The translations under genes and the position numbers were made by a program. Below are positions 1-8,907 of a stretch of 64,000 nt of DNA, in pieces. The DNA is taken from the NCBI GenBank assembly GCA_030622545.1, contig JAUXGA010000001.1:310001-374000 (forward strand). Reading direction: 5' to 3'. The stretch comes from a bacterium. Its GTDB lineage: Bacteria; Electryoneota; RPQS01; DYHQ01. Position 1 is the first letter of the stretch; every line of letters begins with the position of its first letter. The notes under the pieces are model-generated. The model did not search any database. It had not been told where the DNA came from and was given only the letters and a program-made list of their open reading frames with translations.

Positions 1-2
1 AT

Positions 3-3000
3 GTGGACGTTCTGCCAGGAGCGTTGGCCACGATTATGATGGTTCCGGAAAGTGACAGTCTTTATGCTGATAATTTCAGTACCACGACGATTGATGTCTA
101 TGCGGAAGACAGCTTTGGAAATCCGGCGCCGGAAGGAACCCCGATAAGTTTTGAAGCCACCGAAGGCACAATCACTCAATCCGCGACCGTTGACGCGGAA
201 GGTCATGTGCAGGTGATTTATCAGGCCGGTTTAACATCCGGGCCTGCAGCAATCACCGCCTCGAATACGACGATACAAAATTTGATTTCAATTTACCTGA
301 TGCCGACACCTGCGGCGAGCATTTCTCTATCTGTGATGCCGGTGCAGCTTCCCGCCGATGGGAGCAGCAATGCTCAGCTCACCGCGCTCGTGCTCGACGC
401 CGAAAGCCGACCGGCTTCGGATGGAACCATTATTACCTTTACATCAAATCTGGGAGTCTTAGGTGGCGGAGGTACCACGATGCAAGTTCCCGGTTGGGCT
501 CCCTTGGAAAGGCCGAAAGACCGGCGGACAGGAAGAACGACTCGCACGCTTTCAGGAAGCAGCAGCCGAATGCTGAGAGGCCCTGTGCGACCCGGTGATG
601 ATCCGATGGCGTCGGTCTATGCGACGACGACAACGAATGGATATGCTTATGCGACTCTAACATCGTCAACGACGGCGGGAATTGATACCGTCGCCGCTTC
701 TGTGGAAAGCCTTTCCGATACCAAATATGTGATCTATACGCCCGGTCAGGCGGCTCAAATCGTCGTGGAACCGGGATTGCCTTCTCTCCCGGCTGACGGA
801 ATCAGCACAACGACAGTCACCATATCCGTGCAGGACATCTATGGAAATCTTGTCGGAGCGGGCGTGGAGGTCAGTGTTGAAGCAAGTCTGGGTACGGTGT
901 CGCCCAATCAAGGTCATACGAATACGGAATCCGTTTTTGTAACGACTCTTCAAACAGAAAGATTAACAGGGCTTTCAGCGATAACAGCCCAATCCGGCTC
1001 GGCGGTGGGATACGGAGAGGTGGAGTTCGCGGCTCCGGATGTTGCAGCTATTCTCGTGCAAGCGGATGAAACATCCATTCTGGCGGATGGGACGGCCCAA
1101 ACAACTCTGCGAGCGTTCGCAATGGACGGGAGTGGAGTCCCTGTGTTTGGTGTCTCAATGACTTGGGAGGCAGGTATTGGAATCGGAAGCGTTACTCCGG
1201 AACTCTCTGTGACGGATAGTTTGGGGATGGCATTGTCCGTTTTCCTGAGTGGAGCGTCCAGTACGGATGTCACCCAGCAAGTAACGGCGTCCGCCGGAGG
1301 CTTTGAAGATGAATTGACGATCATGATGCGCGGCGTTACCATCAGCGTGACGGCTCAGGATGAGATAATTCCTGCTGATGGAGAAACGATAACGGAAATC
1401 CGCGCTCACGTTCACGAAACCACCTCTCACATCGGGCTGGCGGATGTCAGTGTAATTTTTGCCACGACACTCGGCTCGATTCCGCAGACCGAACAGACCA
1501 ACAGCAGCGGCGTAGCGACTGTAATGCTTCAGGCAAGTTCGAGCGTCGGTCTCGCCGACATCACGGCTCACTATGGCGACACACTGAGAGCGATGACTCA
1601 GGTCAGCATGATTTCCACGCAAGGAGAAGTGATTTCAGTTGCGCCCGGCACGTCCACGCTGTTGGGCAACGGTCTGACATCGACACCGCTGTATGTATAT
1701 GTGGTCGATGATGGCGGATGGCCGACGGAGGGAGAAGTGGTCAACTTGTCGATTCTCTCTGGCGCAGGGACAATCACGCCGTTGGTTGTTGTCACCGATA
1801 CGAACGGAACAGCTACAGTGACTTATACAAGCGCTGCCGTAACGGAAGATACTCAGACGGAAATCGAAGCTCTCATTGAACGCGCCAATACAACAACGTG
1901 GATTTCCTTGCAGGGAGTGACGCTGACATGCACTGCGATTCCCGAGATGATTGTCGCTGACGGACATTCGACATCGCAGATAAGCGTGCAGCTCTTTGAA
2001 ACAAGCACGACCGTGGCCATCGAAGGTGCGCAAGTTTTTTTTGGAACCAATTTGGGGAGTATGCCGAATCAGGCCGTAACGAACAGCAGCGGTATCGCGA
2101 CGGCGACGCTGACATCCGGAACGGCAACCGGCACAGCTCGGGTGGTTGCGGGTTACGGAGTTGGATTAATCGATACGGTGCAGATTGCCTTTGCCGAATC
2201 CACACCGACGCACTTGAATCTCACGGCGAATCCTACAATTATTCTTGCGGATAATGCTTCGACGTCTGTAATCACGGCCGTGATTACGGATCAAGGAGGT
2301 AATCCTGTTCCGGATGGAACGCAGATTCATTTTGATATTCCTCCCAATTCGGGTTCTCTTGAAAATCTCCGCACCACCGTCGGTGGAGTCGCCACGAGTA
2401 TCCTGACTTCCAGTACGAACCCCGATACGGTGGAAGTACTGGCATGGGCGGGAGCGAATCCCTCTGCCCGTGACAGCATCGAAGTCACTTATACGGTTGG
2501 TCCGGCGGTGGTCGTTCTTTTGTCGGCTCAAAGTGACACTCTAAAGGCGGACGGCATATCGGTAGACACGATATACGCTACCGTAAAGGATGCTGTTGGA
2601 CATCTGCTTTCGAATGTGGAAGTGCAATTCGAAACCACCATCGGGAATATTCCGGAAAGCCGCACCACCGGTGAGAATGGAACCGTTCAGGTTCCCTTCT
2701 CCTCACAAACAACAGGGACGGCTCAAATTACGGCGACCGCCGGTACGGGAACTGCGAACTACACGATTTATCTGGTGCCGGGGTGTCCGTGGAGCGTCGA
2801 GATGGAATATAATCCGCATTCCGTCGGTGTGCGGGAAAGCGGGCGCAATGAAACGCTTCTGATTACTGCTACTATCAAAGATGCCAGCAATAATCCGGTC
2901 GTTGACGGTACGCCGGTCTGGTTCGATATCTATTCTCAGCCGATAACGCATCCCGATTCGATGGGCTCTCTGTCATCCGAGGATTCGATTCCGACCATCA

Positions 3001-3983
3001 ACGGTCAAGCCAGCGTTTCGTACACCAGCGGTTTCCGTTCGGGAACGGTACGCATCCGCGCCCAAAGCAGCGGCATCTGTGAAGAAGAGCCTTATGATGT
3101 TTCCGCGATTACGACCGAAATCGTCATCTATTCCGGGCCTCCCTATATAGAAAATGTCTATAATCCGGACGGCTGCGGCTACTTCAATACGAGTCATATC
3201 AAAGTCGCGACATCACCGTGTGATTTAGTCGGTTGGAGCGCCGTTGGAGACTCGGTGAATATTACGGCGATTGTCGGTGATAAATGGAACAACCCTGTTC
3301 CGGAAGGAACCGCTGTCTATTTCACGGCATCAGGCGGTGTGATTACCACAGCAACTGGATTTACCGATGCCAATGGATTCGCTTCGGTAACACTTTTCGG
3401 AGGCAATCCCATGCCGACGTTGAGTCGTTGGTGGAACACTCTCGAAGACCCGAATTTGGGCGGACAGATTGACTGTTGGGGAGCTCCGGATCGCGACGGA
3501 ATCGCCAAAGTTCTTGTGACGACGGAAGGCGAGACACAGAATAATCAAAGCGCCATCGTCTGGGCGACATGCGGAGTTCGCTTTACCGCGCCCTATGACG
3601 GCATTCGCATACTTGAGGCGACGGTGAATGGAGATCCGAATGAACGCACGCTCTATATTGGAGAGAATGCTCTCATTCTCTACGAGCTCTGGGAAGGAGG
3701 AAATCACTGGCCGATTGATTCGGAATCTCTCGTACGCTTCAGCGCCAGTGCGGGAGCGGCCTATCCCAGTCAATTCACCATCGGGTGTCCCGGTGATACC
3801 TTATATACAGTATCTTTCTTTAATAACCTGACGACTCAGGATGATGCGACTGCGACACCTGTCTTGATTGAAGTCGAATCGAAGAACGGAAACCTTTGGA
3901 CGTTTTCAGAGACGTTCCTCTTGCTGCCTCAGTTGCCGCCGGATTCATCGAGTTCGGCAGATGAAGGCCGAGTGGAAAGATAA
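3..3983 (+). CDS. Giant Ig-like repeat (invasin/intimin Big_1-type) surface protein, 5' partial
   Basis: The reading frame is open at the window edge, so the N-terminus and any signal peptide lie upstream; at least 1,326 residues are visible. It is built of about eleven Ig-like beta-sandwich repeats spaced about 97 residues apart. Each opens with an (L/I)xADGxSxT-type motif (visible near residues 20, 116, 262, 359, 456, 553, 650, 746 and 846; two diverged copies near 942 and 1082), followed by DxxGNPVxxGTxVxF and TxxxGxAxxxxxS. This is the pattern of bacterial Ig-like domain group 1, known from adhesins such as invasin and intimin. The second repeat carries an insert of about 50 residues rich in Arg, Gly, Pro and Ser (around bases 490-605). 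No sorting domain is seen at the C-terminus, which ends in a Pro/Ser-rich tail. The next gene starts 31 bases downstream and pilin-like genes follow, so a role as pilus-associated or tip adhesin is inferred. The protein class is clear; its attachment to the pilus is a hypothesis. Confidence 0.82.
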   Translation: MDVLPGALATIMMVPESDSLYADNFSTTTIDVYAEDSFGNPAPEGTPISFEATEGTITQSATVDAEGHVQVIYQAGLTSGPAAITASNTTIQNLISIYLMPTPAASISLSVMPVQLPADGSSNAQLTALVLDAESRPASDGTIITFTSNLGVLGGGGTTMQVPGWAPLERPKDRRTGRTTRTLSGSSSRMLRGPVRPGDDPMASVYATTTTNGYAYATLTSSTTAGIDTVAASVESLSDTKYVIYTPGQAAQIVVEPGLPSLPADGISTTTVTISVQDIYGNLVGAGVEVSVEASLGTVSPNQGHTNTESVFVTTLQTERLTGLSAITAQSGSAVGYGEVEFAAPDVAAILVQADETSILADGTAQTTLRAFAMDGSGVPVFGVSMTWEAGIGIGSVTPELSVTDSLGMALSVFLSGASSTDVTQQVTASAGGFEDELTIMMRGVTISVTAQDEIIPADGETITEIRAHVHETTSHIGLADVSVIFATTLGSIPQTEQTNSSGVATVMLQASSSVGLADITAHYGDTLRAMTQVSMISTQGEVISVAPGTSTLLGNGLTSTPLYVYVVDDGGWPTEGEVVNLSILSGAGTITPLVVVTDTNGTATVTYTSAAVTEDTQTEIEALIERANTTTWISLQGVTLTCTAIPEMIVADGHSTSQISVQLFETSTTVAIEGAQVFFGTNLGSMPNQAVTNSSGIATATLTSGTATGTARVVAGYGVGLIDTVQIAFAESTPTHLNLTANPTIILADNASTSVITAVITDQGGNPVPDGTQIHFDIPPNSGSLENLRTTVGGVATSILTSSTNPDTVEVLAWAGANPSARDSIEVTYTVGPAVVVLLSAQSDTLKADGISVDTIYATVKDAVGHLLSNVEVQFETTIGNIPESRTTGENGTVQVPFSSQTTGTAQITATAGTGTANYTIYLVPGCPWSVEMEYNPHSVGVRESGRNETLLITATIKDASNNPVVDGTPVWFDIYSQPITHPDSMGSLSSEDSIPTINGQASVSYTSGFRSGTVRIRAQSSGICEEEPYDVSAITTEIVIYSGPPYIENVYNPDGCGYFNTSHIKVATSPCDLVGWSAVGDSVNITAIVGDKWNNPVPEGTAVYFTASGGVITTATGFTDANGFASVTLFGGNPMPTLSRWWNTLEDPNLGGQIDCWGAPDRDGIAKVLVTTEGETQNNQSAIVWATCGVRFTAPYDGIRILEATVNGDPNERTLYIGENALILYELWEGGNHWPIDSESLVRFSASAGAAYPSQFTIGCPGDTLYTVSFFNNLTTQDDATATPVLIEVESKNGNLWTFSETFLLLPQLPPDSSSSADEGRVER

Positions 3984-4014
3984 AGAACGAATGCCGATTG
4001 TTCTTGGAGGAAAA

Positions 4015-4770
4015 ATGCGCATCAAGCTATTCATTGCTTTTATCATAGGAACGCAGGCGGCCATGGCGGGAGGTCTGGTCGGCAGGCCGTCCTTCTGTCT
4101 GGGCGACAAAGGGGTCGCCATGACGCTGGAGTTTTCACGAATGCACTACGTCACCAACACGGCAGAGCCAGCGTTGGGAGGAGAGACGGAAAAGATTGAA
4201 ACTCAGCGCGGTATCCTGCGCGCAACGTTTGGCGTGGCGCAGGGAATTGATGTCGATGTGGCTTTGGGAACGGCTAATTTGCGATTCCCGGAACCTCCGG
4301 ATGGTTATTCGATGTTCGAATCGGATTGGTCGATTGCCTGGGGCGGCGGTTTTCGCTTGGGATACCCAACCGCCCACCAACCCTGGCAGCTTCAATTGAG
4401 CGCGAGTTATCTCGGATTTCAGGCGGAAGGCGAGGCGGTGAGCGAAGCGAAAATTCTTCGCACAAGCTATGCATGGCAGGAGCTGACACCGACTGTAACG
4501 GCGGGGTATCGGTTCGGTCAATTCACGCCTTATGTTGGGGTGATGCAGGTGATTCTTTTCGGGACTCGCGAAACGGATGTGGAATTTTTGGGAGTCGCGC
4601 GTCCCGGCGCTGGCGGGAAGACGGATTATACGAATATGGACCAGAAACCGCAGGTGCTTCTCGGAGTAGATTGGTTGCTACCGGATGGGTATTACGTGAC
4701 CGCTCAAGTCAGTTCATCCGGTGGAGAGCAGTGGGGCTTTTCGGTAGGCCTTGCACAAGCATTGAAGTAA
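4015..4770 (+). CDS. Predicted outer-membrane beta-barrel-like protein
   Basis: A 251-residue protein with a classical signal peptide: MRIK, a hydrophobic core and cleavage near the Ala-Met-Ala of residues 14-18. The mature part is rich in alternating polar/aromatic strands and ends in a strand-like segment (WGFSVGLAQALK), resembling small outer-membrane barrels. The start at 4015 was chosen because GGAGG lies at 4006-4010 and the signal peptide begins there; an in-frame ATG at 3991 is a weaker alternative. I recognise no family. It sits between the Ig-repeat gene and the prepilin genes in one apparent operon, so it could help export or anchor the adhesin, but nothing in the sequence proves that. 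Confidence 0.7.
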   Translation: MRIKLFIAFIIGTQAAMAGGLVGRPSFCLGDKGVAMTLEFSRMHYVTNTAEPALGGETEKIETQRGILRATFGVAQGIDVDVALGTANLRFPEPPDGYSMFESDWSIAWGGGFRLGYPTAHQPWQLQLSASYLGFQAEGEAVSEAKILRTSYAWQELTPTVTAGYRFGQFTPYVGVMQVILFGTRETDVEFLGVARPGAGGKTDYTNMDQKPQVLLGVDWLLPDGYYVTAQVSSSGGEQWGFSVGLAQALK

Positions 4771-4795
4771 GGTATAAGAAAGGAAGGGTGCGGCG

Positions 4796-5161
4796 ATGAA
4801 AAGGCGACGTAAAGAACGAGGAATGACTCTGCTCGAGGTTCTCCTCGCGACGCTTGTGCTGGTAGTAGGTTTTCTGATTATCATCAGTTCTTTCGTCGCT
4901 ATGGCTCGGGCAAATCGGTATAGTGAGAAGCAGGATATCGCGGTTCAACTTGCCAGTCGAGTCATGGAGGACGTGCGCAACCAGAAATTTGCTGATGTTC
5001 AAAGTGAAGAAGGCAGCTACGACGAGTACTACGCATTTCCCGATTTTCGGCACAAAACTGAAGTCGTGACAGTTGGACTGGTCAAAGAAGTCATCGTCGA
5101 AATCTACTTTGATAATGATCGAAAACGAGTCAGACTCGTGAGTTATTGTGCGAATATGTAG
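4796..5161 (+). CDS. PilV-like minor prepilin
   Basis: A 121-residue prepilin. Residues 1-10 are a short basic leader ending in Arg-Gly; the mature N-terminus MTLLEVLLATLVLVVGF has the hydrophobic helix and the Glu at mature position 5 that prepilin peptidase substrates and pilus assembly require. The rest is a short soluble head, as in PilV/GspI-type minor pilins. It is the first of three prepilin-like genes in a row (PilV, PilW and PilX types), an order known for minor pilins that prime type IV pilus assembly. The start has the purine-rich stretch GGAAGGG upstream. Family assignment rests on the N-terminus, size and neighbours; the head domain is not diagnostic. Confidence 0.85.
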   Translation: MKRRRKERGMTLLEVLLATLVLVVGFLIIISSFVAMARANRYSEKQDIAVQLASRVMEDVRNQKFADVQSEEGSYDEYYAFPDFRHKTEVVTVGLVKEVIVEIYFDNDRKRVRLVSYCANM

Positions 5162-5195
5162 CATTAAAAGAGACTATGGAAAAGGAGTTGGCGCC

Positions 5196-5993
5196 ATGGA
5201 AAAGAAACGACGATCCTTCTGGGGTCGAAGAACAATCCGAAGAGGGCGACAAACTCAAGAAGCGGGCTTCTCGGTGGTCGAGTTCACCATCGCCATGACG
5301 ATGACTATTGTATTAATGGCTGTGACGGTCAACGTGTTTCAAGGTGTCATGCAGAGAGCCGCGCTTGAAGGAAGAAAAGATGATGCTCGTGCAGACGGTC
5401 GACTGATTCTGAAACGTCTGGAACACAATATGCGGCTGATCGGTCTAATGGCGCCCTTGGATGTCGATGGGGACTCAAATGACATCAATACCGACGTGAC
5501 AGGTGAAATCTGGACGGATTTAGTGCGGGATGATTTTGAGTATGCTATCGACGACGAACTCGTTTTCACATCGGACTATGACAACGATGGAAACACCGAG
5601 ACCGTTCGGATTTGGCGCAACGCTCTCGACTTGCATGAGACCGTTTGGGAGTGGTCGCGTGACTCGATAATATGGGATGCGCCTGTTGACCGTGTGCTGG
5701 CGCGAAATGTGGAACGTTTGATCTTTCGCTTTTTCGATCGATATGGCAACACCGTGCCCACGACGCTTAGTTATGGTGGCGGAGGAACGATTCTTCCGTT
5801 GACAGCTCCATTAACAAGCGGTGAACGTCAGTTGGTGGTTGAAGTCGAATTGATACTGATTTTGAGGTCAGATTTTGAGGACAAGCAGCGTACATACAAT
5901 ACGATGTTTCCCGACGGGAGTGAAACTTGTGATGGATATCAGCGATTCTGGCTTACAACCCGGACTCGCGGTCGGAATTTAGCACTTGGATAG
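5196..5993 (+). CDS. PilW-like minor prepilin
   Basis: A 265-residue prepilin with a long leader of about 28 basic residues ending in Glu-Ala-Gly, followed by FSVVEFTIAMTMTIVLMAVT: a hydrophobic helix with Glu at mature position 5. Length and the larger head domain fit PilW/GspJ-type minor pilins. The start at 5196 is preferred because AAAGGAG lies 8 bases upstream (5181-5187); an earlier in-frame ATG at 5148 overlaps the previous gene and has no ribosome binding site. It follows the PilV-like gene by 34 bases and precedes the PilX-like gene by 28, so the three are almost certainly co-transcribed. Confidence 0.85.
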   Translation: MEKKRRSFWGRRTIRRGRQTQEAGFSVVEFTIAMTMTIVLMAVTVNVFQGVMQRAALEGRKDDARADGRLILKRLEHNMRLIGLMAPLDVDGDSNDINTDVTGEIWTDLVRDDFEYAIDDELVFTSDYDNDGNTETVRIWRNALDLHETVWEWSRDSIIWDAPVDRVLARNVERLIFRFFDRYGNTVPTTLSYGGGGTILPLTAPLTSGERQLVVEVELILILRSDFEDKQRTYNTMFPDGSETCDGYQRFWLTTRTRGRNLALG

Positions 5994-6021
5994 ATGAAGT
6001 ATGAAGAGCAAGAGGTGTAAA

Positions 6022-7665
6022 ATGAACAGCGAAAAAAAACCTCGGCGGCGAGACAAGAAGAGAGCCCAAAAAGGAATGGCTCTCGTCTTAACAGTCATTC
6101 TCATGACAATACTCCTATTTGTCACGGGAACCACGGCCATCCGTACGATTGGACAGGCACGCGTGACCGCTCGAGATGTAGATGGAGTGCGAACATTTTA
6201 CGCGGCGGAAGCCTGCACCGAATGGGCCGCAGCAGAATTACAAAATCTGCTGCAAACGAACCTTGCTCCCTCGCAGCAGGATTTGGATGCGCTTCCTCAG
6301 CCGCCGCTTTCAGGATTTACTTTCCCGACCTACTCGATTGCGCCGCAGGGAACCCGCACTCAGCAAGTCCTAACAAACGGAGACTATATTGGATTAATCG
6401 GATTTGTTCAAAAGTATCAGCTTCTCTGTGGAGCCTCAAGTGGGCGGCATACATCACAGATTGAACAAATCATCGAGCATCAGTTCATTCCGCTGTTCCA
6501 ATTCGGCGTTTTTTATGATGAAGATTTGGAGATTTTTCCGGGACCCCAGATGACATTCGTCGGGAGAATACACACGAATGCGGATCTGTATATTGGCGCC
6601 GAATCCGGAATTTCGTGCAATTCGTATGTAACGGCGGTGGGAGATATTTGGCATTATCGTAAAGACGGCAGTCATGTAGATCCCCCCGGTTTCGTGAATA
6701 TCCGTGACCATCTAGGTGTCTATCAGGACATGTGGACCGGAGCTTATTGGCTCGATGAGAGACAGGCAACATGGGCAACGGAAGCTATTGAACGTTGGGG
6801 TGAAATGGTTCAGGATGGCGCACATGATTTGCACAATCTGAAATTGCCTCTTCCTCCGGCGGAAGATATGCACGTCATCGTCGAGCGTGGTGTTCCCGGA
6901 GATACGCCGGATCTGATTGATGCAAAGTACTGGTACAAAGCGGATGTTCGTATTGTGGATGGTGTCATGGTCGACAGCGGTGGAACTCCTCTCAATCCGC
7001 CCTCCGGAGTGTGTGATTACGTGGTGGATGCTTTTCGGGACGGACGAGAAGAAAAGTGGATGGATGTGATAGAGCTGGACATTGCCGCGCTGGTCGCTGC
7101 CGGACTGAATCCCGACAATGGGATTATATATATCTCCGGCTCAGGCTCGCAAAATGCAGTCCGAGTCCTAAACGGTACGCAGTTGCCGGCAGGAGGTTTG
7201 ACGATTGTCACCGACAATCCTCTCTATCTTCTCGGCGACTACAATACCATTTCCAAAAAAGGCTCCGCACTTATCTGTGACGCGATTACGATTCTATCGG
7301 GAAACTGGAATGATGCTCTATCGAATCAATTTTTGAGCCTGCGGATCCCTACAACAACTTGGGTAAATGCGTGTATCATGACCGGACACGTGGAGACAAC
7401 TTATGGCAGCACCTACAGCGGGGGTGTGGAAAATCTGCCTCGTTTTCTTGAGAAATGGTCAGGAGTCACTCTTACATTTCGGGGCAGTATTATCGACCTC
7501 TGGTTCAGTCGTCAGGCAACAGGGATTTGGAACTATGGCAGCTATTACACCGCTCCCAACCGTAACTGGGGATTTGATACTGATCTTTTAGATCCCGCGA
7601 ACTGGCCTCCGGGAACTCCGCGGGTTCATATCATTGAACGTGGAAACTGGAGACAAATAAGCTGA
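6022..7665 (+). CDS. PilX-like prepilin, unusually long
   Basis: A 547-residue protein whose N-terminus carries a basic leader ending in Lys-Gly, then the hydrophobic segment MALVLTVILMTILLFVTGTT and the motif region around FYAAEACTEWA typical of PilX N-terminal domains. Mature position 5 is Leu, not Glu, as also seen in GspK pseudopilins. Known PilX proteins are under about 200 residues and GspK about 330, so this protein has a large extra head (residues 150-547, aromatic- and Gly-rich). The start at 6022 is supported by AGAGG at 6011-6015; an in-frame ATG at 6001 has a weaker site. It is the last of the three prepilins and would be expected near the pilus tip. What the extra domain does is unknown. 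Confidence 0.78.
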   Translation: MNSEKKPRRRDKKRAQKGMALVLTVILMTILLFVTGTTAIRTIGQARVTARDVDGVRTFYAAEACTEWAAAELQNLLQTNLAPSQQDLDALPQPPLSGFTFPTYSIAPQGTRTQQVLTNGDYIGLIGFVQKYQLLCGASSGRHTSQIEQIIEHQFIPLFQFGVFYDEDLEIFPGPQMTFVGRIHTNADLYIGAESGISCNSYVTAVGDIWHYRKDGSHVDPPGFVNIRDHLGVYQDMWTGAYWLDERQATWATEAIERWGEMVQDGAHDLHNLKLPLPPAEDMHVIVERGVPGDTPDLIDAKYWYKADVRIVDGVMVDSGGTPLNPPSGVCDYVVDAFRDGREEKWMDVIELDIAALVAAGLNPDNGIIYISGSGSQNAVRVLNGTQLPAGGLTIVTDNPLYLLGDYNTISKKGSALICDAITILSGNWNDALSNQFLSLRIPTTTWVNACIMTGHVETTYGSTYSGGVENLPRFLEKWSGVTLTFRGSIIDLWFSRQATGIWNYGSYYTAPNRNWGFDTDLLDPANWPPGTPRVHIIERGNWRQIS

Positions 7666-7670
7666 GAAAC

Positions 7671-8852
7671 ATGCTATCAAAACTACTGAATCGCAAACGA
7701 CCGCCTGAAGAACAGGTGCGGGATTTGATGCGCCAGAAGAAATGGCAGAAGGCGCTGCCCGAACTTGAAAAACTTGCTCGGGCGGAAGAACAGAATTTCA
7801 ACATCTGGAATACTGTTGGTGATGTGCATTTTCGATGCGGCTCGTCTCGAGAAGCCATCGAAGCTTGGCGACGAGCCATTGATGGATTCACCATCGAAGG
7901 CCTCTATGAAAATGCGCTGGCTATCGCAAGGAAAGCCCTGCGGGTGATTCCGGGCGAGATGGAGTTTCATCTGACTCTGTCCGAACTGTATTTGGCCATG
8001 GGATATGATGCAGATGCTTTAAGCTCGCTGGGAACGTACTTACGCACCTGCTCTCGTCCGTCCGAGCCTGAACTCCGCACTTTCTTCCGGAAAGTTATCG
8101 ACAGCTCACTACAGCACCCTCATTTACTGGAAGAAATCCTGCCGCTTTACCGTGAGGCGGGCGTTGAAGACGAGGAACTCCAAAGAGACCTGGAGATCTT
8201 CGTGAATTCCAGAAGAGTCGCAACAGAATATTCCGAACCACTGGTGGCAACACCAGAGAAGAAAGAGGAAGCAGCGCCGCTGGAGTCTTCCCATTCGTAT
8301 GCAGAGAATCAGGGTGGATTGCTTACTCTGGGAACGGGAGCAACTGCAACAGAGGAATTTCAGGATGAATCCGCGTCGTTCGCCGGCGAATTTCAAGACC
8401 AGGCGACGTTAGAAGATACGCCGACAAGACAGAAAAAAGCACACGCATCGACCGGTGAGGTCATTGCCGACGGAGAAGGTCGGGATCACTATGACCTGGG
8501 AGTTGTCTATCAGGAAATGAAGCTATGGGACGCTGCCGTCGAAGAATTTGAAAAGGCGCGTCAGGATAAGGGTTATAATTTCCGTGCGAGCCTGTCTCTG
8601 GCGGAATGCCGGCTTGCCATGCAGGATCCAAAGCGCGCATTGGAACTTCTTGAACCCTTTGAACAAAGCGAAAATGAGCCTTTGGAAATGCAGTTACGAT
8701 TGGAGTTTGCCAAAGGAGAAGCTCAGGAAATCTCGGGGAATCTTGAGCAAGCATTGACTCATTTCGAAAGCATTTACCAGCAGCAAGAAAGCTTTGGAAA
8801 TGTGAAAGAGAAGATACAGGCGCTGAAACAACAAATGGTGAATGGGGACTAA
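7671..8852 (+). CDS. TPR-repeat protein of the pilus operon
   Basis: A 393-residue soluble protein with no signal peptide. Helical tetratricopeptide-like repeats appear in the N-terminal half (residues 10-130, for example around VGDVHFRCGSSREAIEAWRRAI) and again in the C-terminal third (residues 270-390, around DLGVVYQEMKLWDAAVEEFEKA), separated by a low-complexity acidic linker at about 180-260. The gene starts 5 bases after the PilX-like stop and is followed by pilT. TPR proteins such as PilF/PilW assist secretin assembly, but those are lipoproteins; lacking a lipobox, this one looks cytoplasmic. A scaffolding or regulatory role near the ATPases is an inference. Confidence 0.7.
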   Translation: MLSKLLNRKRPPEEQVRDLMRQKKWQKALPELEKLARAEEQNFNIWNTVGDVHFRCGSSREAIEAWRRAIDGFTIEGLYENALAIARKALRVIPGEMEFHLTLSELYLAMGYDADALSSLGTYLRTCSRPSEPELRTFFRKVIDSSLQHPHLLEEILPLYREAGVEDEELQRDLEIFVNSRRVATEYSEPLVATPEKKEEAAPLESSHSYAENQGGLLTLGTGATATEEFQDESASFAGEFQDQATLEDTPTRQKKAHASTGEVIADGEGRDHYDLGVVYQEMKLWDAAVEEFEKARQDKGYNFRASLSLAECRLAMQDPKRALELLEPFEQSENEPLEMQLRLEFAKGEAQEISGNLEQALTHFESIYQQQESFGNVKEKIQALKQQMVNGD

Positions 8853-8907
8853 AACGTAGAAGTGACGCGTGAGGGTGGGGATTATTGCGATTGACTTGGG
8901 TAAACCT

